A stretch of DNA of 64,000 bases, from the NCBI GenBank assembly GCA_020205615.1, contig JAINUW010000745.1, positions 1-64,000 of the forward strand, read 5' to 3'. Shown here piece after piece: positions 47,429 to 58,027 of the stretch. A program made the translations under genes and the position numbers. The DNA is from Panax quinquefolius (Eukaryota; Streptophyta; Magnoliopsida; Apiales; Araliaceae). The notes under the pieces were generated by a model. It made no database searches and had not been told where the DNA came from. It saw nothing but the letters and a program-made list of their open reading frames with translations. The stretch's first letter is position 1, and every line of letters begins with the position of its first letter.

Positions 47429-50030
47429 TGTAAGACCGAATTTTTTTTAAATAAAAGGAATTTCCTTTATTTATTATTTTGAAATAGTAAGGGTTGATTT
47501 GATTAATGTGGATAGTTAAGGGTTAAATACGCAAATATTTCAAAATAAGCAAGTGGTTATAAAATATTCATTGTTGTGGGGAATATTCGTTTGGTCGTGG
47601 AATATTAGATCTGTTTGGGAATATTAAATGCGACACAAGCTTGACCATGTGTGGGCCCCATAACGAAAAAGCGATTGGATGAGGAAAACGACAAATATAA
47701 GTTGGTTAAAAATAAGCGTAGTTGTTATTCAATTAAGACATTTGAATACCCGGTGGTTAAAATACGATGAATACGCGTGGTTGATAAAGAAGACACCAGA
47801 TTGTACAAAGATTGTTGAATTATTGATCCTTACGTAAGAAGGCACTACTCAATAATTTTTACAGTAGTTCTTGTTCAATATTTTATTTTATTGATTCAAT
47901 AATTGTGCGTTGATATTTTATATTATTGTTGTTCAATAATTATCACCGCACATTATCTCCATTATCGGATCAATAATTCATATTATTTAAATAATATTAT
48001 TAGATAGCATTATTGGCAATGTCTAGAAAGTTACATCGAGGAGAGGTTTGGTCACCTAATTGCGCGCAAGAAGAGAAATCTTATCTGAAAAGCCCCTTTC
48101 CAGGAACTACTTTGGTTGTTATAATTGTGATTACGTAATATTATTTGTGAATAATTAATTATTGATTCATATGATAAAGAAATATTTATTTTATGTGGAT
48201 ATAAATGATGGATTTATTTATGTGGTTATAAATGAAGAAATTATTGTTGAGGTGTTTTATCAAGTATTTTACCGATTGGAGGTATTAAAAATTAAATCGT
48301 GGGTTTTGAGATATATCATGGGGTTATAATTTTTAATCCTACCGTTGGATTGTGGTAATTTTTGGGTATGTTATACATACATAAGTTGAGTATATGTCCA
48401 CAAATTTTGAACCGTTAAAATGCACGAATGATTTGTTATGAATTTTAAGAGGTGTCTCGATTCTAAATCGGGGTTATAATTGATTTTGGTGGAAAATTCT
48501 AGAATTAAGTGGGCCCCACTTGTGGTTGGTGAAGAAATGTGCTGAATTTTATTTCAAATGTGGTGGGTGGCAATAGTAGCAGTGTAAAGCCATCGTAGCA
48601 GTCAAGTCTCGCTTGGTACGGGCTAACATTTTCCTATAAATAGAGGGCTAAGTTAGAATTGAAAATCACACCGAAACAAAGTTTTCTCTTTTCTCTCTAT
48701 ATTGTTGAGCGTATTTTGTGAGTATTTAGATACTTTGAGAGTTCATTGTCAAGATAAGTTTCATTCAAAGATCACTTGACCTTTCCTTCCAAAAATCTTG
48801 ACTCTTTGAGGTAAGGGATATTATTTTTTCAGTAATGATATTATTTCTTCAATATCATTATCTTTGAAATGTTGATCCGAGGTTTTATCAAATTTGGAAC
48901 TTTTTCATGTCGGGGTTACTATTCATGAGTTATTATTCACGAGTTACTATTCATGAGTTACTATTCACGAAGTTCTTATTCACGAGTACTATTATTCTGA
49001 AGCGTGAAAATGTTTTTTGTGGAATTTCTATCTTTTGGTGTGAGTTACTATTCATGTATATCAAGCACTATTCACGATATCTGAGACTATTCACGATATC
49101 TGCACTATTCTATTCATAGAAAAATAAAATTTCTTCTTTTTCGTCCAAAACATCTATTACGGATACTAGCTTTGATTGTATCCATGTTTTGATCATTCTT
49201 GAATTTTACACCACTATGATTATTTTGAGGTATTTTTGGACGTGGATAAAATAAAGTACTTAATCCTTAATCCTTAATCCTTGTCATTTTGTTTCTTTGG
49301 ATTCGTTTCTTTAAAATATTTTTCATCATCCTCGCCTTAAATGATGATATTATTGAATATCTTTGGCTCAGAGTGCAAAGATGAATGATTTCAAGAATAT
49401 CTTCGCCTATAGTGCAAAGATGAACAGTGTTTAAATGAACATGACTAATCGATGAATATCTTTGGCTGTAGTGCAAAGATGAATATTTGATTCAGATGTA
49501 TATTGATTGTTGTTACTGGGGATAAAAGATAGGCGATGAACTTTTAAATTCATACATAGAAGATAGTAGTTTTGCATTCTCTACTTAACTCTTCTAATGA
49601 ATTATTATTTCATTGCTAATATTGATTGAAAATTTGTTGTCTATTGTATTCTATTAAATTTTTCCCTGTTGAAGACTAACGATAATTTGTTGTGTATTAT
49701 CTTAGTCATAATATTCTTTACTGAGCTAGTTGAGCTCACCCTTTTCCTTTTTGTTCCATTCTTCTCAGAGGAGGCGAGAATATAGCGAGTACTAGACTCG
49801 GGGTATGGAATGAAGGTTTTAGAAAGGATTGTTTAGTAGTCCTCACCATTTTTGTAAAATAATGTATCAATAAATGTGATGAGGATTTATGTGAGTATAA
49901 ATATTGTCTAGAAGATAATATTTGTATTTAAACTCACAGTTTTACTGTTGTAATAATAAAGTTGTAGTTGTTTCTGTACCATGTATTGACAACTCAGAAT
50001 GGGTGATGTATACCTATTTTGGGGGCGTCA
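47429..50030 (+). repeat. C, 3' LTR (2.60 kb)
   Basis: Matches 40042-42647 over its full length. TATA box at 48635-48643, TACTATTCACG array 48915-49110, ATCTTTG units 49355-49490. Differences from the 5' LTR are few substitutions plus many one- to four-base indels. Confidence 0.9.
48635..48643 (+). promoter_or_regulatory. LTR TATA box (C 3' LTR)
   Basis: TATAAATAG followed by AGGGCTAAGTTAGAATTG. Confidence 0.6.
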
Positions 50031-50745
50031 CACCTGCAGCCTTTTTGGATTTTGACCGGGTAGTAGGTCCAATTGGTTCACTGCGAAAGACTTGCATAGT
50101 TTAGTCTTTAGGGAATGCATAATAACATGCTATGTGATGTGTCCAGTTTAGGAATTTTATCCTGCAAAACGGATGTCAGCTGTTTGTAGCATGTCAATTT
50201 GTATGTGTACACATTTCTTCATATTTCTCATTACATGGAGATAGATATGGAATGAAATTACAAGTAATTGTGTTTACAAGTAATTGAAATGGGAGAGCAT
50301 GAAGAGACTTTCCTCCGTTTTGGGTATATCAGAGGCTGACCTATCTTAGGTTACTCTCACGGCTTTTTGGCATGAAGGTTCCCAAATTATCGCAATTTAT
50401 TCAACGGGAAATTAATCCGGTCTTTCAACTGGAGCGAATTTGGGTGGTGCCTTTCCTGAGCCTCGGGGAATTAGTCTTCCCACGAGTCCAGTAATCAAAC
50501 ACCGACGGGATAGCCTCCTGGTGGAGGGACCACACAACATACATTCACATACATCGAGTCTCACCGTATGGAAATGATGACATGTGCGAAGCACTAATAT
50601 CACAAGCAGATATGGTGCGAAGCACTTAGTGTAATAAGTAAATGCATTCATACACATTCATCATAAATGTAAATGCAACATCCACACACAACCAGATAAC
50701 CGTTTTGAAAAGATTTGTAATAGCGTCTTAAGTCCTCTTACAGGT
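50031..50745 (-). other. B 5' untranslated leader
   Basis: Lies between B's primer site and element C. Minus-strand ORF 50412-50657 (ending before the primer site) resembles nothing recognised. The minus frame near 50040-50100 (KLCKSFAVNQL, LPGQNPKRL) could be the start of gag; not firm. Confidence 0.5.
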
Positions 50746-50764
50746 GTCCCTAGCAGAGTCGCCA
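50746..50764 (-). other. B primer-binding site, Tat/Ogre type
   Basis: Minus strand TGGCGACTCTGCTAGGGAC two bases inside the LTR. Family members use a TGGCGACTC.xCTGGGGA site (reported as tRNA-Arg type for Ogre), which differs from the tRNA-iMet site of F, C and D. Confidence 0.75.
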
Positions 50765-51589
50765 TCTGTCGACGTCGGGATTTTTATTTGTCCCTTTTCA
50801 TTACTTGTTCTTTGGTGTTCTCATGTTAGGTGAGATTTGTTTGAAAAAACAAGTGAAAAAGGTTCGACATGTATCATGTCGATGATTGGACTGTGAGAGT
50901 CACCAGTTGGTTTTTTATATGGTTGTACCAACACAACCGAGAAAAGGTTTGCACATTGACCCAGTGATGTGACACTACTAAACGGTGACTTGATTATGCG
51001 GAGGGAAAGTGTTAGGCACCCCCCGACATCCGTGTTACCACGGTGACCACCTCTTTTCAAGAAATTATTATTTGAATGTGTGTGTGTATGTGTTGGTCAA
51101 TGTGCTATTATTTAGAAGTGGTGCGAGGCCTCGTTCGCACCTATATACACAGGGTTTGAATTTATGTAAAAATTTAGTTTTTAGCAAGATATAGCAATGA
51201 TGTTTTATAATAAAAGGTTTTTCAAACCCTGATGCTCAATAGTAATTGAGACATTGTACACTTCCATTTTATTAAGTGTTCGGCTTGCTTGATTTTTATT
51301 TCCGAGATGCGAAGCATCTATAAGAAAATAATGTACAAAAATAATGCCGATTTCCTCGTGGGTATGAAAACCATCTGAGGAAATTCGATACATGCAGAAT
51401 AATTTACAAGTCGCTTACAAATTGAAAATGTCCATCACGGAACCGAATCTAGATTCAATAAGTTGAATCAGTGATCACATGATTCCTAAAGCATATGATA
51501 CCGCAATTTGTATAAAAAAGAAGAAGCGTGAATATATATAAAAGTCAGAATATATATATAGACATGATCACCAACCACGAAGCACCTCC

Positions 51590-51777
51590 ATGGGGATCGA
51601 AAATGTAAATAAAGCTGTAAAAGCTATCAACCACTATGGAGGAAACTCCAGGCGGGACAAATCGTAAATAAAGCAGTAAAAGCGATCAACTGCCACAAAG
51701 TAAACTCCAGGCAGGACGAAACGTAAAGAAAGCTGTAAAAGCGATCAACAACCACGTAAGTGAACTGTGGTGGGATG

Positions 51778-51780
<3 letters not shown>
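51590..51780. repeat. ~62-bp tandem repeat in B 5' LTR
   Basis: Counterpart of 29340-29530, with the same GTAAA.AAAGC.GTAAAAGCGATCAA units. Confidence 0.8.
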
Positions 51781-51818
<38 letters not shown>

Positions 51819-51869
51819 ATAAACGCATTCGGATGTAAAATCCGTGCTCATCAATGAGTTAAGTTCGAG

Positions 51870-51925
<56 letters not shown>
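51781..51925. repeat. (TA)n tracts and first 58-bp unit
   Basis: (TA)n at 51781-51813 and 51873-51925 with the unit 51814-51872 between; its core GGATGTAAAATCCGTGCTCA recurs at 53369-53427. Confidence 0.9.
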
Positions 51926-51928
<3 letters not shown>

Positions 51929-53295
51929 CCCTTCCATATGGCAAAGTTCTTTATGGGGTAACATGCAACACCCCTTTTTTGGACCGTTGATAAACTTATT
52001 GGAAGGTGAGATTGAAACATAAATATACCCGGTAGTAATGAGAATTCTCGGCTTTTATTTTAATATGAGGACCCCACCATAGTCAACATGTTGTGGGTTT
52101 GTTTAACTAAAACGAATTTTAATATTAAATAATACGATAATTGCATATACATTCAGAATGTAAAAAAAAAAAAAAAATTTCCAACCGTAAAGAGCCTCTT
52201 CCTACATAAAAAAAAAAAAAAAAAAAATCCCAACCGTAAGAGCCTCTATCGGCTACTAAAAAAAAAAAAAAAATGTCAACTGTAAGAGCCTCTTACTACT
52301 TACAAAAAAAAAAAAAAAAAAATCCATAGCAAATGTTTGTTTTTATAAAACAAATGTTTTTATTTTGTTATAAAATATAGCAAATGTTTGTTTATTTTAT
52401 AAAAATGTTTTTATTTTGTTATAAAATATATTATAAAAACATTTGTTATAAAATATTTGTTTTTATAAAACATTTTTTTTTATTTTCTACTGCTTATAAT
52501 AAAATTAAAAATATTTTTTATAAAATATTTGTTTTAATAAAACATTTTTTTTATTTTTACTTAGTAGAAAATAAAAAAAATGTTTTATAAAACAAATATT
52601 TTATAACAAATGTTTTATAAAAACAAATATTTTATAACAAATGTTTTATAAAAACAAATATTTTATAACAAATTTTATATAAAAACAAATATTTTATATA
52701 AAATAAAAATATTTTTATAAAATATTTGTTTTATAAAAATTTTTTTTATTTTCTACCTAGTAAAAATAAAAAAAATGTTTTATAAAACAAATATTTTATA
52801 ACAAATGTTTTATTTTTGTTATAAAATATATTATAAAAACATTTGTTATTATAAAATATTTTATAATAAAATATTTGTTATTATAACAAATATTTGTTAG
52901 TGATTTTTTTGTGTCGTAAAGAAGGCGTCTGTATTGTATTTTTTTTTTTTTTTTTTTTTTTTTGTAGTTTGAGAGGCTCTTACTTGTTGGGATTTTTTTT
53001 TTTTTTTTTTTTTTTAGTGTAGGAAGAGGCTCTTACGGTTGGAAATTTTTTTTTTTTTTTTTTTATAGTTCTACATGTCGCACTTAATGTATTATTTAAT
53101 ATTAAAAATCGTTTTAGTTAAACAAACCGACAACATGTCGACTATGGTGGGGTCCTCATATTAAAATAAAAGTTTGCAAGTCAAGTTACTACTGGGTATA
53201 TTTATGTTTCAATCTCAAATTCTTCCAATAAGTTTATCAACGGTCCAAAAAGGGGTGTCAGATACAGTACCATAAGAACCTATCATATGGAAGGG

Positions 53296-53298
<3 letters not shown>
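51926..53298. mobile_element. (TA)n-bounded foldback element FB3
   Basis: 1373 bp, ends GAGCCCTTCCATATG and CATATGGAAGGGCTC, inverted. Left arm: GGACCGTTGATAAACTTATT, CATAAATATACCC.GTAGTA, AGGACCCCACCATAGTC; right arm holds their reverse complements. Inward lie poly-A/poly-T blocks with CCAACCGTAAGAGCCTCTTC (three on the left, two reversed on the right) and a centre of repeated AAACAAATATTTTATAACAA units. Whole element is a palindrome of about 680 bp arms. No coding sequence. Bounded by (TA)n on both sides (51873-51925 and 53299-53367). Confidence 0.82.
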
Positions 53299-53370
<72 letters not shown>

Positions 53371-53423
53371 TAAACGCCTAGGATGTAAAATCCGTGCTCA
53401 TCGAACAAAAGTCCCACACACGG

Positions 53424-53470
<47 letters not shown>

Positions 53471-53533
53471 GCAAACAAATGCTCTGCATCAAAGTCTAGG
53501 CTCAATCAAGGCATAACTCGATAATGTTAGTCC

Positions 53534-53580
<47 letters not shown>
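53299..53580. repeat. (TA)n tracts and second 58-bp unit
   Basis: (TA)n at 53299-53367, 53427-53465 and 53535-53578. Unit 53369-53427 is a copy of 51814-51872, so a direct repeat of unit plus TA brackets FB3. A different 70-bp segment (53466-53534) follows. Confidence 0.9.
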
Positions 53581-53581
<1 letters not shown>

Positions 53582-53900
53582 ATGTATATACAAACCGAAA
53601 ATAAAACCACGGACCGAAGTCCGGGAAAATGCACGCAACACGACTCTCAACGTGAAGAAGGGTGTGCGCAGAGATGAAGAGAAAGGCTTTAAAGTGTGTG
53701 AGAATTCTTATAGTGGGATACCAAAGAAAGCTTCTATATCTTTAAAGTGGATGAAACTCGGCTCCCACCGGTAAAAAAGTAGCTATATATGAGCTCACAA
53801 GTGTTTAAAATGGGAAAGCACTCAGTATATTGCAAGTACGGAGCAAATTGGACAGGGCTTCCTCGCTCTTTCTCTTTTCAAAATGGCCACCCCAAGCCCT

Positions 53901-53909
53901 CTATTTATA
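53901..53909 (-). promoter_or_regulatory. LTR TATA box (B 5' LTR)
   Basis: TATAAATAG on minus followed by AGGGCTTGGGGTGGCC; the element promoter if still used. Confidence 0.6.
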
Positions 53910-54369
53910 GAGGGGGGAGCCGCAGGTGTACCTATGGCTTAGCAAAGCGGTGTACTGCGCGGCTCGTAAGCGTGTGTACACGCTACCGCTTTCGGTGTGC
54001 CGAGCAATGTGGGTCTTGTCGTGTCGTCGGCACGTACACTCGCATAACGCCTCCGCTCGTTTTGATCGCTCATAACTTTCAATCCGGGAGTCTGATGGAA
54101 GCGTGCCATACTATTCCAGAAATCTCTTTTCGAGAGCTACATAATGACATAGGATTTTCCCTTTTTGATTCTAGGAAGATGGGTCCATGACCGAAATGGC
54201 ATTCCCGGGTTTCCGTTAGGTAGTTCATTGAGCCGTTTTGCGTAGTTTGCGCTCGAAAGTTAAGAAATTGTTCGCGTGGGACTTCTATTGAAATAATTTG
54301 AGTTGAAATGATTTGATTTGATGTGATTTAAAGTTGAGCTGGCAAAATGACCATTTTCCCCTCCCGGGG

Positions 54370-54660
54370 TTATCTCCGATTTTCGCGCACTTGTAGTAGT
54401 CTTTTCTCAGGGTTATCTCTGGGGTTGACCTGTTGTTGACTCTGAGTGTCCTCAGGGTCATCTTTGAGGTTGTCTTGACCTCCTGGGGCTATCTTCAGGC
54501 TTTGATCTTAATCCCCCGGGGCTATCTCCGGGGTTGAAACTGACTTTCCCGGGGTTGGAAACTGTTTTCCCGGGGTTGGAAACTGGATCTCCCGTGGCTA
54601 TATTCGGGGTTAAAATTGATGTTGTGGTCCTCCAGGGTTATCTCTGGAATGTGAAAAAGA
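54370..54660. repeat. GGTTATCTC repeat block in B 5' LTR U3
   Basis: Counterpart of 30120-30400 with CCCCGGGGTTATCTCCGG-type units. Confidence 0.75.
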
Positions 54661-54716
54661 TTCTTTTACCCTCCTGCATGGTTAGTAACAGGCAAAGAAA
54701 ATTTCGAGTGTATACA

Positions 54717-55222
54717 CTACTATTATGGCCACGATTACAACCAGAGTGGTTACGATTTTGTCCGGATATTTTTCTCCCCGCTGGTTGTCATTGCTCCGAT
54801 GAGTGCAACCACCAGTATGACCCTGGTTGTGATCTCTCGGTTGAACATACTCATTATCTCACTATAATAATTGAGTCATGTTCTAAACATCTGAATAGAA
54901 AGAAATTTTTTGAGAAATAAGATATTGTCGAATTTCAGGTTTCAGACCTCTCAGAAACATCCGCGTATACATTTCTCATTCTCTACCAAATGAGGTTCAA
55001 ACCTGGATAACTCTGCAAACTTAGCCTCGTACTGGATACAGTCATGTTGTTCTGTTCCAGTCTAATAAACTTTACATCCTTCATATAATGATTTAATACT
55101 TTCGTGAAATTACTTGTCACCTTCACCTCCTCCATGCATCTAAAGACATCAAATATCTTAGTAATTTGCTTCCACGCTTTCGATGATCGGTGTTTCAAAA
55201 ATTCGGTGGTCCCAACTCTTCG
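54717..55222 (-). pseudogene. A gag fragment (continuation beyond B)
   Basis: Minus strand: KHRSSKAWKQITKIFDVFRC, then FIRLEQNNMTVS; C's gag has MAETWVKQITKIFDVLGC and EVEFIRLEQ. At the far right RVGTTEF matches C's QAVQRVGTTEF. Near 54717-54800 the sequence encodes the Asn/Gly/His-rich linker before the zinc knuckle that continues across B at 28485. Truncated at about 55222 where D's LTR begins; gag start, leader and 5' LTR of A are absent from the window. Confidence 0.8.
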
Positions 55223-57406
55223 AACATCATCATCTATCTACCCATAAATAAATGCTAAAAAATCACATCATTTATCGTTTGATAGATAAGAAGATTACAT
55301 TTCCATAGATAATCAGATAAACAATCCATCTATCTACCCTAAATAAATGCAAACCATGCAATAGATAGTTACATCAACTACATAATAAATAAATCCCAGG
55401 TTACTCTAACCTTAAATCATCTGTGCGGAAACATAAACAAATAAGTCTTAAGTAACATCAATCCTAATTATCATTACATAACCACATAAATAATCAATCT
55501 TCATTACTTGCTAAGCTTGCCCTTGCCTTTACTAGTGGAAGGTTTGTCTGCTCTTAAGTTCTTAACTGCAATGTTATTATTACGCAAGAGTGAGCACGAT
55601 TGTCCACAAGTATAACAATATAATAATGAAATAATAACATGTGAATAAATCAAAGACTTATGAAATAAAAGCTCAACTTTTGAATCAAGAATGAATAACA
55701 AGAATCAAAAGATTTCTGAGGGTCATAAGACCTTGAACTATGTCCTAGTTTATCAAGGGTTATACTTGAAACCTTTAATAGTATCATAAGACTATGGACT
55801 CTTCTTCTCTCACTTAGGGGGATCACTTTAGTACCATATCATATGCACAATATCTTAACGCTAACGATAAGTAAATCCCCTATACAGGTTGTTCATCTCA
55901 ATTTGACATTCGAGTCCGCACTAAAGGAAGTTTGGTTTGGATAATTCATCAAGGGTTTTCAAATTTAGAACGCTTTCATCAACTATGGACTAGTCGAATC
56001 ATAAAGGGTTCGCTAGTCTAACAAGGTTTAACAATAATTGATAACTTAACTTGAATAGAATCTCAAAAGGTATACAATAGAATAAGTATTGTATAACAAA
56101 GATCATGCTTGAAAGATTAATAACTTTAATATACAAGATGACTTGATCAATAATAATGAGAACTTGCTCAATGTAGAAAGGTGAATTAATCAACTTATAT
56201 AACGATAACAAGTAGGTTAGGAAACTTGCCTCGCGTGTAGATTACACTTTAACTAAACTCGTTCTTTGATTTAAATCCTACATATCAATTACGTTCACAA
56301 TACCATCAATAATAATAACGCATTAAACATCATAAGTTTACTCTTTGTCTAACTCAATTCATGACTATACTTAGTCAAATTACCATACTTGTTTTCATAT
56401 AATATTATACTACACTTAACAACAAGTTAATTACATAATCAATGATTCAATCAACATGTAATTGTCTTCTCGACTTGGTAAAAATTCATTTTAATATCTC
56501 ATTATATGTCTAACAAGTTTTTATGTTCATTAGACTAGATTACTAACACATTTCTATACTTGAATTTTGGAAAATGCATTTTTTCGGACATTCGCTAAGT
56601 GAAGCCATGCTTGGACACTTTACAGATTTGTATCGGGTCTCAGGCCATGCATATACATAAATGAAGCATAATGGAAATGACATGACTAGAGAGTTGCGAC
56701 GCGCACACACGACACTCAGCATTTTGAATTCCCAGTTCACGAAGAACACAGAATTCAGCGAAATAAACACTACATAATCATTAATTCTCCAAATTAAACA
56801 TACCCACATGTTAGAATTCATATATAATCAATACCCAACATTTATAGAGTGATTTTAACCCATTAAAACACATAATCACATAATTAAATTATGCAAATTG
56901 TACTGTTCTTGATGTTCTTGAAGTGTTGAACATAAATTCCTAAAATTCAACGCCACGGATTCGTTATAAGGCCAAATCCAACCATTCAAGTTTCAATTTG
57001 TTCGTTTTAGCATGCATAATCATATACAAGTGGAAATTTTTTAGTAAAAATTTATGTTTGACATATTAAAGTTATTTATAAGGGCCATATATGGCCAAAA
57101 CCCAAACTCTATAATTTTGAAGAAAATCATATACGATGTAATATAATATCAAACCGATGATAGAGAACCATCTAATATATAGAGAAACACATTAAAACAA
57201 CATCTTAACACATATATGTACATAATCCATACTCCTTCCAATTTACAAGAGGCTTTACATAAAACTTGAAAGCCATTTTTTATAAAACTTTAAAAGACGT
57301 AAAAATAGAATTGGGTTCAAGAGATTACCCAAGCGTAGATTAGAAGGATTGAAACTTTCCCAATTTCTTCTTAACTCTCACAATCTCTTAACACTCTCTC
57401 AACTTT

Positions 57407-57448
<42 letters not shown>

Positions 57449-58027
57449 GCCGGACTTAGAAAAAGAAGAAAAAAGAATACGTAATATAATAAAGGAAAAA
57501 GAAAAGCGACAAGATAATGGTGGGATTAACCCATTCATGGGTAACTCACCGATAACTCCCACTAAGGCCATGTTTGGCTAGTTTAAAAAAACTTAATCCC
57601 ATTTAATTTAATAACTATTTTATCATATAGTTTAAATAATGTCACACCCTTTATAAAATAACTCAATTAATTTATTTAATTTAATTTTAAATAAAATATA
57701 ATAATTTATCATAAATTCACATAATCATATAATTAAATTTTCTTTTTTAATAAAATGTCAAATTATTAAATCTCTAATTAATAATTAAATTAATTAAAAT
57801 ATCAATAGCTTATTAAATATTTCTTTTAATACAATAAGCTCACATAATCACATACATCGAATAATAAAAATTCTCCACATTAATTTAATAAATATAACAC
57901 ATATAATTAAATTAATCTACCACAATTTCATCAATTAATTATTTAATCTAATAATTAAATCATCAAAAATATTTATTTAATTCAATAAATATTAAAATTA
58001 AATTACAAAAATCTCGTCATTGTCACA
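55223..58027 (-). repeat. D, 3' LTR (about 2.8 kb, left end truncated)
   Basis: Right end TGTGACAATGACG on minus at 58027. Homologous to S3/E: CTTGCCCTTGCC region near 55513, CGCAAGAGTGAGCACG near 55583, GGAAACTTGCCTCG near 56220. Contains (CT)n 57409-57442. The first 60 bp of the 5' LTR seen at 63941-64000 have no match at 55223, so the outer end is missing. CATCTATCTACCC..TAAATAAATGC occurs twice (55230, 55327). Confidence 0.7.

Larger units (their letters stand above)
40042..50030 (+). mobile_element. Element C: near-complete Tekay Ty3/Gypsy
   Basis: 5' LTR 40042-42647, primer site, gag, protease, RT, RNase H, integrase, chromodomain, polypurine tract, 3' LTR 47429-50030. The domain order is Gypsy. 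LTRs are very similar with scattered indels, so this is a younger insertion than A, its own family. The reading frame is broken many times. No matching 5-bp duplication is seen: left flank TTCTT, right flank CACCT or CCTGC depending on the LTR end. It lies in B's gag or leader. Confidence 0.9.
28486..54716 (-). mobile_element. Element B: Tat/Ogre-like Ty3/Gypsy, deleted and interrupted
   Basis: Flanks CTACC (28481-28485) and CTACT (54717-54721) form a near-perfect target duplication inside A's gag. LTRs at 28486-30456 and 50767-54716 share TGTCGACGTCGGG start and GTCTACA-like end. The primer site TGGCGACTCTGCTAGGGAC (minus) fits the Tat/Ogre type rather than tRNA-iMet. RT carries the Tat-type motifs (VDYRDLNKVCLKDSFPVP, HRLPIKGGFKP). 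The 3' noncoding part is long (35360-37740). S3 and C sit inside it, and a foldback element sits in its right LTR. The integrase catalytic core and most of gag/protease are deleted. Confidence 0.85.
50767..54716 (-). repeat. B, 5' LTR (3.95 kb, with ~2 kb extra)
   Basis: Same ends and repeats as 28486-30456, but about 1.97 kb of additional sequence lies between 51775 and 53750: several (TA)n tracts, two copies of a 58-bp unit and foldback FB3. In the other LTR only a short (TA) tract stands at this place (29527-29540). TATA box at 53901. Confidence 0.85.
15579..55222 (-). mobile_element. Element A: Tekay-type Ty3/Gypsy, host of nested insertions
   Basis: Order on the minus strand, reading from the right: gag (55222-54717), zinc knuckle (about 28400-28330), protease (28310-28080), RT start (28054-27781), RT (24052-23460), RNase H (23460-22820), integrase zinc region (22820-22440), integrase core (22440-22313 and 19157-18600), integrase C-terminus and chromodomain (18600-18150), polypurine tract, 3' LTR (18116-15579). 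S1, S2 and B interrupt it. The 5' LTR and gag start are not seen in the window; gag stops at about 55222 where D's LTR begins. It is the same family as C (LTRs share the TATA region and leader), but more decayed. Confidence 0.85.
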
